The notes beneath the pieces were generated by a model. The model was not told the origin of the DNA. It worked only from the letters and a program-made list of their open reading frames with translations, and searched no databases. From Betaproteobacteria bacterium (GTDB lineage: Bacteria; Pseudomonadota; Gammaproteobacteria; Burkholderiales; Casimicrobiaceae), in contig JAAFHR010000016.1 in NCBI GenBank assembly GCA_013298455.1, forward strand, positions 1-16,219: a stretch of DNA of 16,219 bases, given 5' to 3'. The first letter of the stretch is position 1; each line of letters begins with the position of its first letter. Shown here piece after piece: positions 5,695 through 12,549 of the stretch. Both the position numbers and the translations under genes were made by a program.

Positions 5695-7677
5695 CTAAAA
5701 CCGCTTCAACCAAGCAAAAAATTCGTTGTACCAAAGCCGTGAGTTTTGCGGTTTGAGAATCCAATGGTTCTCATCGGGGTAGATCACGAGCCTTGCGGCG
5801 ATGCCCTTGGCTCTGAGCGTGTTGTAGTACTCCAAGCCTTCGTAATACGGCACGCGGTAATCGAGTTCGCCGTGGATGACGAGGGTGGGTGTTTTCATTG
5901 CGGCGGCGTAGGTGTGCGGCGATTGTGCGCTGTGCTTCTTTGGGTCTTCCCATGGCCACACACCGAGTTCGTCTTTCGTCCACAAATACGAATCATCGCC
6001 AAACTGCGCTTGCCAATCGTAAACACCGGCGTGGCACACATACGCTTTGTAGCGATCCGTGTGGCCGTTCATCCATGCGACCATGTGGCCGCCGTAGCTG
6101 CCGCCTGCGGCGTAGAGCTTGTTTTTGTCGACGATACCCTCTTTGATGAGCGCGTCGGTGACGGCTTCAACATCAGTGAACGCGGGCTCTGACATGTTGC
6201 CGCTGAGCGTACCCAAAAACTTTTCATCAAAGCCCGATGAGCCGTGGAAGTTCACTGCTGCAACGACGTAGCCCGCTGCGGCGAACGCATGCACGTTCCA
6301 GCGGTAGTGAAACACATCGAGATGTGCGCCGTGCGGGCCGCCGTGTACGTCTTGCAGCAGTGGGTATTTTTTCTTTGGGTCGTAATTGGGTGGGTAACAG
6401 ATGAATGCTTGCACCGGCTCGCCCTTCCAGCCTTTGAAGGTACGGCTTTCCCAATCGCCGAGTTTGATTTTTTCGAGGAAGGTGTTGGTGCGGTCGAGGC
6501 GGCGGGTTTGTGTTGCCGCGCCCTGAGCGATCGAACAAGCGATCAGCTGCGCTGGATGATCCATCGTTGAACGGGTGTAGACGAGCGACTGTCCATTGGC
6601 GGACAGATCAAACGAACTGATCGCGCCGCCCATCGCGATGACCAGCGGCTCGGCGCGATCAAGCGGTAATGAATACAGATGCTGCTGCCCCGAATCCTCG
6701 GCATTAAAGACGATGGATTGATCGTCCGAAGTCCACTGCAATTGCGCCATGCCGTAGGTGCCGACACTTCGCGGCCATGTGGCGGCGAGGCGCTCTGATG
6801 AATTGGTTTTTCTCGTCCAGCACATCAACCGGGTGTGCTGCGTTGGGGCGCTTGCGGGCGTTGAGAGAAACGCGAGTTGGTCGCCGCTGTTTGAATAGGT
6901 TGGCGTACCCAGCCACGCTTTACCCAAATCGATGGTCTTGGTCTTTCGCGATTTCAGGTTCATCAGCATAATGACTGTGGGGTCCAGCGTTCGCGTGGGG
7001 TTGGTGGGCTGCACCCACGCCAGCTCCGTTCCGTCGGGTGAAATCGCGAAATCGGAGTCGCCTGCTTCGGTGATCGCGAGCGTCAACGGTTTGCCTTGAA
7101 ACAGGTCTTTGCATTTGCCGCTTCCGATGTTGACTTCGAACAAATGCGGACGCTGGCCATCGCAAATCCAGTGATCCCAGTAGCGGTAGTTGTCGACTTC
7201 AACGACTTTCGCTGTGACCTTGGAATCCTTGATCTCTTTGAGCTTTTTGGCTTGCGCTTTATCGTCTTTGAGCTCAGGCCACACGCTTGATATCACCGTA
7301 ACCCGTTTGCTATCGGGAAACCATTTGGCTGAGGAGACACCGGTCGACAGCGTGGTCACGCGCCGTGCCTCGCCACCGTCGGGGGCGATCACGTAGAGCT
7401 GCGGTACTTCATCGCCTTCTCGCTTCGCGCAAAAGGCAATGAGTTTTCCATCGGGCGACCACTTCGGAGCACTGTTTTTCTTGCCGGCGCTGGTGAGTTG
7501 CTTCCGAACTTTTCCATCGGTGGAATAGAGCCAGAGTTGCGTGGCCGATTCGTTGGTTTCCATCGAGTAGGTCGTTTGATCGACGACAACGAATTGCCCA
7601 TCGGGCGAGAGGCTCGGCGTACCGATGCGCTCGCATTGCCAGAGGTGTTCGACGGTGAGGTGGTTTTTCTTTGCCAT
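5695..7677 (-). CDS. S9-family serine peptidase (prolyl oligopeptidase / acylaminoacyl-peptidase type)
   Basis: 660 residues. The N-terminal ~400 residues form a beta-propeller with repeated WD40-like/TolB-like units such as SPDGQFVVVDQTTYS, WSPDGKLIAFCAKRE, WFPDSKRVTVISS and ISPDGTELAWVQP. The C-terminal ~250 residues are an alpha/beta-hydrolase: HGGPHGAH (oxyanion region), nucleophile Ser527 in GGSYGGHM, Asp606 in HGELDYRVP, and His638 in DENHWILKP. Closest in layout to dipeptidyl-peptidase 5 and acylaminoacyl-peptidases, which trim short peptides. No signal peptide is visible, so it is probably cytoplasmic. It starts 9 bases after the PIN toxin stop, on the same strand, with no obvious Shine-Dalgarno, suggesting coupling to the upstream pair. 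Exact peptide specificity is unknown. Confidence 0.92.
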   Translation of the reverse strand: MAKKNHLTVEHLWQCERIGTPSLSPDGQFVVVDQTTYSMETNESATQLWLYSTDGKVRKQLTSAGKKNSAPKWSPDGKLIAFCAKREGDEVPQLYVIAPDGGEARRVTTLSTGVSSAKWFPDSKRVTVISSVWPELKDDKAQAKKLKEIKDSKVTAKVVEVDNYRYWDHWICDGQRPHLFEVNIGSGKCKDLFQGKPLTLAITEAGDSDFAISPDGTELAWVQPTNPTRTLDPTVIMLMNLKSRKTKTIDLGKAWLGTPTYSNSGDQLAFLSTPASAPTQHTRLMCWTRKTNSSERLAATWPRSVGTYGMAQLQWTSDDQSIVFNAEDSGQQHLYSLPLDRAEPLVIAMGGAISSFDLSANGQSLVYTRSTMDHPAQLIACSIAQGAATQTRRLDRTNTFLEKIKLGDWESRTFKGWKGEPVQAFICYPPNYDPKKKYPLLQDVHGGPHGAHLDVFHYRWNVHAFAAAGYVVAAVNFHGSSGFDEKFLGTLSGNMSEPAFTDVEAVTDALIKEGIVDKNKLYAAGGSYGGHMVAWMNGHTDRYKAYVCHAGVYDWQAQFGDDSYLWTKDELGVWPWEDPKKHSAQSPHTYAAAMKTPTLVIHGELDYRVPYYEGLEYYNTLRAKGIAARLVIYPDENHWILKPQNSRLWYNEFFAWLKRF

Positions 7678-7686
7678 GATGATTGA

Positions 7687-8064
7687 TTAGAAAACAGTGA
7701 CGAGATCGGTGTATTGCGCTAAGAGCGCGTCGGCGGTGAAGAGCTGGAGCGGCTCACACATCGCTTGGGCGATGAGCAGCCGGTCGAACGGGTCTTTGTG
7801 AATGTGTGGGAGCTTTGCCACTGCAAGCGTGTGCTCGCCGGTAATCGGGAGCTCTCGAAACCCAAACGCTTTGATCGCTTGATGAAAATCGGCGGGGTCG
7901 CCGTCGAGTTTCCCGAGGCTGTGTTTGATCGCGACTTCCCAAACTGAAGCGGCGGACACGTAGACCTCTGTGGCCGATTCGATCCGAGATCGAAGTGACT
8001 TTTTTGCCTTTCGATCATCGGTGGCGAGCCACAGAAACAGGTGCGTATCCAGCAAAATTCGCAT
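7687..8064 (-). CDS. vapC: PIN-domain toxin (VapC family)
   Basis: 125 residues, full family length. The four acidic residues of the PIN RNase active site are visible: Asp6 (LLDTHLFLW), Glu43 (SVWEVAIK), Asp94 (DPFDRLLIAQA) and Asp112 (LFTAD). LLDTH-x-x-LW and DPFDR-x-L-x-AQA are typical of the VapC branch paired with Phd-type antitoxins. VapC toxins are Mg-dependent endoribonucleases, usually of tRNA or rRNA. The ATG overlaps the antitoxin stop by one base (TGATG), and GAGGGA lies about 8 bases upstream inside the antitoxin gene, so the two are translationally coupled. The toxin target here is not predictable. Confidence 0.92.
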   Translation of the reverse strand: MRILLDTHLFLWLATDDRKAKKSLRSRIESATEVYVSAASVWEVAIKHSLGKLDGDPADFHQAIKAFGFRELPITGEHTLAVAKLPHIHKDPFDRLLIAQAMCEPLQLFTADALLAQYTDLVTVF

Positions 8065-8309
8065 CAGCGTCCCTCGAACCCCGCGATGAAATCATCGGGC
8101 AAAGGATCATCGAAACCCGGTTTGATTTTGAGCTTACCCTTCAACACACCGTACGGGAGTGCGGTTTTTTTCGAGTGAATGGAGGTCAACTTGGCGACTG
8201 ACGTGCCCGCTTTCGCGATGATGATCTCATCCCCCGCCGCCACGCGCTCCAGCAATCGCGACAGATGGGTTTTCGCTTCGTGAATATTGACGGTGGCTAC
8301 AGAGGACAT
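8064..8309 (-). CDS. Phd/YefM-family antitoxin
   Basis: 81 residues. The N-terminal Phd/YefM DNA-binding fold is clear: VNIHEAKTHLSRLLERVAAG then DEIIIAKAGTSVAKL, matching the family pattern of a short strand, a helix with AK-x-x-L-x-x-L, and a GE/D-I-x-I-x-K-x-G-x-x-V-A hairpin. The C-terminus (residues ~50-81, LKIKPGFDDPLPDDFIAGFEGR) is the acidic segment that usually wraps the PIN toxin. Start ATG at 8309 lies 12 bases from a palindrome suited to autoregulation. Gene order is antitoxin then toxin, as in most vapBC/phd-doc loci. Confidence 0.9.
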   Translation of the reverse strand: MSSVATVNIHEAKTHLSRLLERVAAGDEIIIAKAGTSVAKLTSIHSKKTALPYGVLKGKLKIKPGFDDPLPDDFIAGFEGR

Positions 8310-8321
8310 CGTTATTCCGAT

Positions 8322-8340
8322 TTGACTTAGTCAACTTAGT
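8322..8340 (-). promoter_or_regulatory. Candidate operator of the Phd-VapC pair
   Basis: TTGAC-TTA-GTCAA (8322-8334) is a perfect inverted repeat, and ACTTAGT occurs twice in tandem at 8325-8331 and 8334-8340. It lies 12-31 bases before the antitoxin ATG. Phd-type antitoxins bind short palindromes in this position. On the minus strand it also offers TTGACT, but no -10 box is correctly spaced. Confidence 0.5.
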
Positions 8341-8380
8341 TTACATCACAAACTCAGGTTGCACCAGAGGGCAGCACTGC

Positions 8381-9649
8381 CTACATCACGCCTTCAAACA
8401 TCTGCACATCAACCGCCGTGCCCGCTTCAACCCCGCCCACATCGGTACCCAGCACCACAAAGCAATTGGCCTGCGTCATGGATGACAAGATGCCGCTGCC
8501 CTGATCGCCCGTGGTTTTTACCTCGTAACCGTTGGTGCCCATTGTCAAAACGCCGCGCTGAAATTCCGTGCGCCCAGGGAGCTTTTTGACCTTGTTTTGC
8601 AACGTCGCTTTGACCATCGGCGGCAGCGCGTAATCGGTGCGGCCTTGCAACGTGGCGAGTGCGCTTCGAACGAATTGGTAGAAGGTGACCATAACCGCTA
8701 CGGGATTGCCGGGAAGCCCAAAGAAATGGGCGTTCTGGACCTTGCCGTAGGCCATCGGTCGGCCCGGTTTCATGGCGATTTTCCAGAACAGCACTTCGCC
8801 CAGTTCGGCGAGCATCGTTTTGATGAAATCGGCTTCGCCCACACTCACGCCGCCGCTCGTAATGATTACGTCGGCCGTGCTTGCCGCTTGTAAAAACGCC
8901 CCCCGAATCGCGTCGGGCGCGTCGATAAAGTTGCCCAGATCAATGGGCTCGCAACCCGCGCGCTCCAGCATGCCGTAAATCGTGTATCGGTTGCTATCGT
9001 AAATTTCACCCACGCCGAGCTGCGTGCCGATGCCCTTGAGCTCGTCGCCCGTTGAGAAAAAAGCGACGCGTAGCTTTCGATACACGCTCACTTCGCCGAT
9101 GCCCAAACTCGCCACTAAACCCAGCGCCGCCGCCGAAAAGAGCGAACCTTTCTTGAGCGCGATTGCACCAGTCTTCAAATCCTCGCCGCGAAAACGGCGA
9201 TTCTGTCCCGCCTTCAAATCATTGGGAATGTGAACGCCAGCGCTGTCCTCAGTCACGCGCTCCTGCATGGCGACCGTGTCGCAGCCCTCGGGCATCACCG
9301 CCCCAGTGAAGATCCGAACACACTCGCCCCGTCCGGCAGTGCCCAAGTAAGGTTTTCCGGCAAAGCTCGTACCAACGCGCTTCATGGGAGTTGCCGCGCC
9401 GACGGTGACATCAACGTCGGCATGCCGGTACGCCCAGCCATCCATTGCGGAGTTGTCATGCCCCGGCACGTCGAGGGGCGAGACGATATCTTCTGCGAGC
9501 ACTCGACCTAGCGCAGCACGAATGTTCACGCGCTCCGTGGCCGTAATCGGTGCGAGCACCTTGCTGATAAAGTCGCGCGCTTTGTCGACCGGCATGGAGT
9601 TTGGGTCGTAGTCGTCAGCGCAGGAAAGTTCGCGAATCGTGGCGGGCAT
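8381..9649 (-). CDS. moeA: Molybdopterin molybdenumtransferase MoeA
   Basis: 422 residues; inserts molybdenum into adenylylated molybdopterin, the last common step of molybdenum-cofactor synthesis in the cytoplasm. The minus frame stays open far upstream (to 10969), but ATG at 9649 is chosen because the protein then begins MPATIRELSCADDYDPNSMPVDKAR, the form usual in betaproteobacterial MoeA, and everything upstream is antisense to the SelD fusion. Motifs: VPGHDNSAMDGWA at ~61-73, GGVSVGEADF in the MPT-binding domain, MKPGRPMAYG, and GLPGNPVAVMVTF. The C-terminal domain IV (KLPGRTEFQRGVL to the end) is complete. No strong Shine-Dalgarno is seen. It lies head to head with selD and is followed 71 bases later by the Phd-VapC pair on the same strand. 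Confidence 0.95.
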   Translation of the reverse strand: MPATIRELSCADDYDPNSMPVDKARDFISKVLAPITATERVNIRAALGRVLAEDIVSPLDVPGHDNSAMDGWAYRHADVDVTVGAATPMKRVGTSFAGKPYLGTAGRGECVRIFTGAVMPEGCDTVAMQERVTEDSAGVHIPNDLKAGQNRRFRGEDLKTGAIALKKGSLFSAAALGLVASLGIGEVSVYRKLRVAFFSTGDELKGIGTQLGVGEIYDSNRYTIYGMLERAGCEPIDLGNFIDAPDAIRGAFLQAASTADVIITSGGVSVGEADFIKTMLAELGEVLFWKIAMKPGRPMAYGKVQNAHFFGLPGNPVAVMVTFYQFVRSALATLQGRTDYALPPMVKATLQNKVKKLPGRTEFQRGVLTMGTNGYEVKTTGDQGSGILSSMTQANCFVVLGTDVGGVEAGTAVDVQMFEGVM

Positions 9650-9712
9650 GATGAAGTGTGATGCAATTGAGTGAAGCTGCGAGTTTATCGATTGCAAGTT
9701 CAAACCAACGAA

Positions 9713-9797
9713 TGTAGGAGCGGCTTGCCGCGAATGCCGCAACAACAAACACGGTGCATCGTTCGGATGCAACAATTCGCGGCAAGCCGCTCCTACA
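9713..9797. repeat. REPIN-like element with perfect 23-bp inverted repeats
   Basis: Arms 9713-9735 and 9775-9797 are exact reverse complements over 23 bp; the core is GTAGGAGCGGCTTGCCGCGA, a REP type well known from gammaproteobacteria such as Pseudomonas. The 39-base spacer holds another perfect stem, TGCATC (9755-9760) with GATGCA (9766-9771). It occupies the 171-bp intergenic region between the divergent moeA and selD genes, 23 bases before the selD start, so the transcript leader of selD may contain or abut it. Confidence 0.85.
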
Positions 9798-9820
9798 GCC
9801 CCCTTTGAATTCCACGACTG

Positions 9821-12106
9821 ATGCAATCCCCAGACCAACCTATTTTGAGAGACATCGTGCTGATCGGCGGTGGGCACAGCCATGTTGGGGTACTGAAAAG
9901 CTTCGGCATGAAGCCCATTCCGGGCGTTCGTTTGACACTGATTTGCACGGATATGCACACGCCCTATTCGGGCATGCTCCCCGGCTACGTGGCGGGGCAT
10001 TACGAGTATGACGATGTGCACATCGATTTGAGCCGACTGGCCGTATTTGCTGGCGCGCGGCTCTATCGGGATGAAGTCATTGGCATTGATCGCGCGGCGA
10101 AAAAAGTGCTCTGCAGGAATCGCCCACCGGTGCCCTACGATCAGCTCTCGATCAATATTGGCTCTACGCCGCAGCTCGCGCAAGTGCCCGGCGCGGCGGA
10201 TCACGCTGTGGCGGTGAAACCGATTCAGCGCTTCAATGATCGATGGCTCGCGCTCTTGGCTCGTGTGCAGCAAAGCGCTCAAAAAATGACGATTGCGGTG
10301 GTTGGTGCAGGCGCTGGTGGCGTTGAATTGACGCTCGCAATGCAGTTTCGTTTGCGCAACGAACTCAAGGCGCTCGGCCGAAATCCTGATGATTTGACGT
10401 TTCATCTCTTCACCAACGTCGCTGACATTCTGCCCACCCACAACCCGCACGTCCGAAGCCGGTTTGATCGCGTGCTCTCGGAGCGAGGTGTAATCGTGCA
10501 TCGAAATGCGGCGGTGTCGCAGGTATTTGACGGTCGTTTGCAGACAACGACTGGCGCATCGTTTGCTGCCGACGAAATCATCTGGGTGACCCGCGCGGGC
10601 GGTGCGGCGTGGCTGCAACGCACCGGGCTTGCGCTCGATAGCGACGGCTTCATCCAAGTGACCGACACCCTGCAAACCGTCACCGATCCCGACATCTTTG
10701 CTGCGGGCGACATTGCGAGCATGGTCAACTACAAGCTCGAAAAAGCGGGCGTGTTCGCGGTGCGCCAAGGTAAGCCGCTGACCGAAAATTTGCGACGCGC
10801 GGTGGGTGGCGTTGCGCTTGAAGCCTATCGCCCTCAAACCAGTTGGCTTGCGCTCATCAGCACCGGGGACCAATACGCCGTTGCGTCGCGCGGATGGCTC
10901 GGTTTTGCGGGTGCGTGGGTGTGGCGGTGGAAGGATTGGATTGATCGTCGCTTCATGGCGAAGTTTCAAGACTTCCCTGAAATGCTTGCGTCACCCGCCG
11001 CTGCAACGTCTGCCCACAACTCGGTGAAACTCAGTCAAGAGGAATCGCTGCAAGCCATCTCTGCGATTGCCATGCGCTGCGGCGGCTGCGGCGCAAAAGT
11101 GGGCGCAACGGTGCTCTCGCGAGCGCTAAGCAATTTGCATCCCGTGGATCGAGACGACGTGATCATCGGGCTCAAAGACCCCGACGACGCGGCGGTCGTG
11201 CGCGTGCCACCCGGTAAGGCGATGGTGCATTCGGTGGATTTCTTCCGCTCGTTTATCGATGATCCCTACATCTTCGGCAAAGTTGCGGCGAACCATGCGC
11301 TCGGCGACATTTGGGCGATGGGCGCTGAGGCGCAATCGGCGACTGCCATTGCGACTGTGCCCTCGGGTTTGGAAGCGAAGGTCGAAGACGTACTCTTTCA
11401 AATGATGACCGGCGCGCTCGAAGTGTTAAACGACGCCAACTGCGCTTTGGTCGGCGGCCACACGGGCGAGGGCAAGGAGTTGGCGCTCGGCTTCGCGGTA
11501 AATGGCTTGATCGATGACAACCCTGCACGAATCCTTCGAAAAAACGGCATGCAGCCGGGCGACGTGTTGATCCTCACCAAACCCATCGGCACCGGCACGC
11601 TATTCGCCGCACACGCAAGGCTTGCCGCGAAAGGGCGCTGGATCGATGGCGCGCTGAAATCGATGGTGATTTCGAATCGGCTCGGTGCGAAATGTTTGAG
11701 CGAATTCGGCGCGACGGCGTGCACCGATTTAACGGGTTTCGGGCTACTCGGCCACCTCGTTGAAATGACCCGTCCATCGGGTGTTGACGCGGAATTGAAT
11801 TTGAGTGCGTTGCCGCTTCTGGACGGCGCGGAGGAGTGCGTTGCGATGGGCATCGTAAGCTCGCTACAGAGCGCCAACGTTCGCTTGCGCCGCGCGCTTA
11901 GAAATCAAGAAGCAATGGTCAAACATCCGCGCTATCCGTTAATTTTTGATCCGCAAACGGCGGGTGGTTTGCTGGCGAGTGTTCCAGCGGATCGCGTTGA
12001 GGCTTGCATTCAGGCGCTCAGAGAATTGGGCTACGTGCACACCGTTGCCATTGGGCGAATTCTTGCGCAGGGCGAGGCGTTGGAGCCGATTGTTTTGATT
12101 GAGTAG
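9821..12106 (+). CDS. selD: FAD-dependent oxidoreductase fused to selenide, water dikinase (SelD)
   Basis: 761 residues in two domains. Residues ~8-385 are an NADH-dehydrogenase-like flavoprotein: IVLIGGGHSHVGVL (FAD-binding, Gly16-18), TPYSGMLPGYVAGHY, a second Rossmann motif VVGAGAGGVE (161-169) for NAD(P)H, and DIFAAGDIAS (~292-299) for FAD. Residues ~410-761 are SelD, which makes selenophosphate from selenide and ATP: CGGCGAKV with the catalytic Cys423 and Lys426, HSVDFFRSFIDDPYIFGKVA then ANHALGDIWAMGA, GGHTGEG, and DPQTAGGLLASV. The catalytic position is Cys, not selenocysteine. The flavoprotein domain is the family often joined to SelD and may supply or reduce selenium to selenide; that role is inferred. 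ATG at 9821 is the first start close to the FAD motif; Shine-Dalgarno is weak. No selA, selB or selU is in the window, so whether selenophosphate feeds Sec or selenouridine is open. Confidence 0.95.
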   Translation: MQSPDQPILRDIVLIGGGHSHVGVLKSFGMKPIPGVRLTLICTDMHTPYSGMLPGYVAGHYEYDDVHIDLSRLAVFAGARLYRDEVIGIDRAAKKVLCRNRPPVPYDQLSINIGSTPQLAQVPGAADHAVAVKPIQRFNDRWLALLARVQQSAQKMTIAVVGAGAGGVELTLAMQFRLRNELKALGRNPDDLTFHLFTNVADILPTHNPHVRSRFDRVLSERGVIVHRNAAVSQVFDGRLQTTTGASFAADEIIWVTRAGGAAWLQRTGLALDSDGFIQVTDTLQTVTDPDIFAAGDIASMVNYKLEKAGVFAVRQGKPLTENLRRAVGGVALEAYRPQTSWLALISTGDQYAVASRGWLGFAGAWVWRWKDWIDRRFMAKFQDFPEMLASPAAATSAHNSVKLSQEESLQAISAIAMRCGGCGAKVGATVLSRALSNLHPVDRDDVIIGLKDPDDAAVVRVPPGKAMVHSVDFFRSFIDDPYIFGKVAANHALGDIWAMGAEAQSATAIATVPSGLEAKVEDVLFQMMTGALEVLNDANCALVGGHTGEGKELALGFAVNGLIDDNPARILRKNGMQPGDVLILTKPIGTGTLFAAHARLAAKGRWIDGALKSMVISNRLGAKCLSEFGATACTDLTGFGLLGHLVEMTRPSGVDAELNLSALPLLDGAEECVAMGIVSSLQSANVRLRRALRNQEAMVKHPRYPLIFDPQTAGGLLASVPADRVEACIQALRELGYVHTVAIGRILAQGEALEPIVLIE

Positions 12107-12173
12107 GCGACTTCGGTAGCACCTGCGAATGTCTACGCCAGAAGCGCCAATGTCAATCAGCTTTATGTTCATA

Positions 12174-12192
12174 AGCCTTAATTAATAAGGCT
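12174..12192 (+). terminator. Hairpin downstream of selD
   Basis: AGCCTTA (12174-12180) and TAAGGCT (12186-12192) form a perfect 7-bp stem with loop ATTAA, 67 bases after the selD stop. T-rich sequence follows only after a further ~8 bases, so termination is plausible but not clear. Confidence 0.35.
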
Positions 12193-12245
12193 ACTGATGC
12201 GTTTATTTATATTTTTGAGCTGCGCAAAAAACGCCACCTAGGCCA
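12176..12245. repeat. Diverged 70-bp intergenic motif, copy 1
   Basis: Read on the minus strand it has TGGCCTAGGT, 18 bases, CAAAAATAT, 15 bases, TAGCCTTATTAATTA. The copy at 15580-15649 has the same blocks in the same order and with nearly the same spacing. Neither lies in a gene. Confidence 0.5.
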
Positions 12246-12318
12246 CATTTTTTGAGGCGTTTGCTGATAGTGGCGTTCCAATCGCCGCCTTGATCGTGAG
12301 TCGCGAATCCTCCTTGTA

Positions 12319-12447
12319 GAGACCTCGGCAGCACTGCCATTTCCGTCATTCCCGCGAAGGCGGGAATCCATCGTTGATGAGGAACCATGTTCCAAGTGCT
12401 TGATTTCGCTCAACTCCCAATGGATTCCCGCCTGCGCGGGAATGACG
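12319..12447. repeat. 104-bp inverted-repeat element, copy A, with MITE-like left flank
   Basis: The core 12344-12447 has 27-bp arms (12344-12370 and 12421-12447) that are inverted copies at 26 of 27 positions, containing ATTCCCGCG-AAGGCGGGAAT, which resembles the dRS3-type repeat. It equals the copy at 14418-14521 in length and matches it at 93 of 104 positions by eye. The left flank 12319-12343 (AGACCTCGGCA...) is also alignable to the left end of the MITE at 14393, without gaps, but the right end is not recognisable. Confidence 0.8.
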
Positions 12448-12549
12448 ACAGGGAGGATTGGCGCTTGCCCGGGTATTTCGCGCAAACGCTGTCGGGTTTG
12501 TTGCCGCGATTTCGGTTACCTTGATGAGATCAATCTAAGGGACACCGGC

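Noticed and set aside
9650..10969. Long minus-strand open frame continuous with moeA (862 codons in all)
   Set aside because: The upstream 440 codons lie across the REPIN and antisense to the well-supported SelD fusion, and the translation resembles no family. It is a shadow of GC-rich coding sequence.
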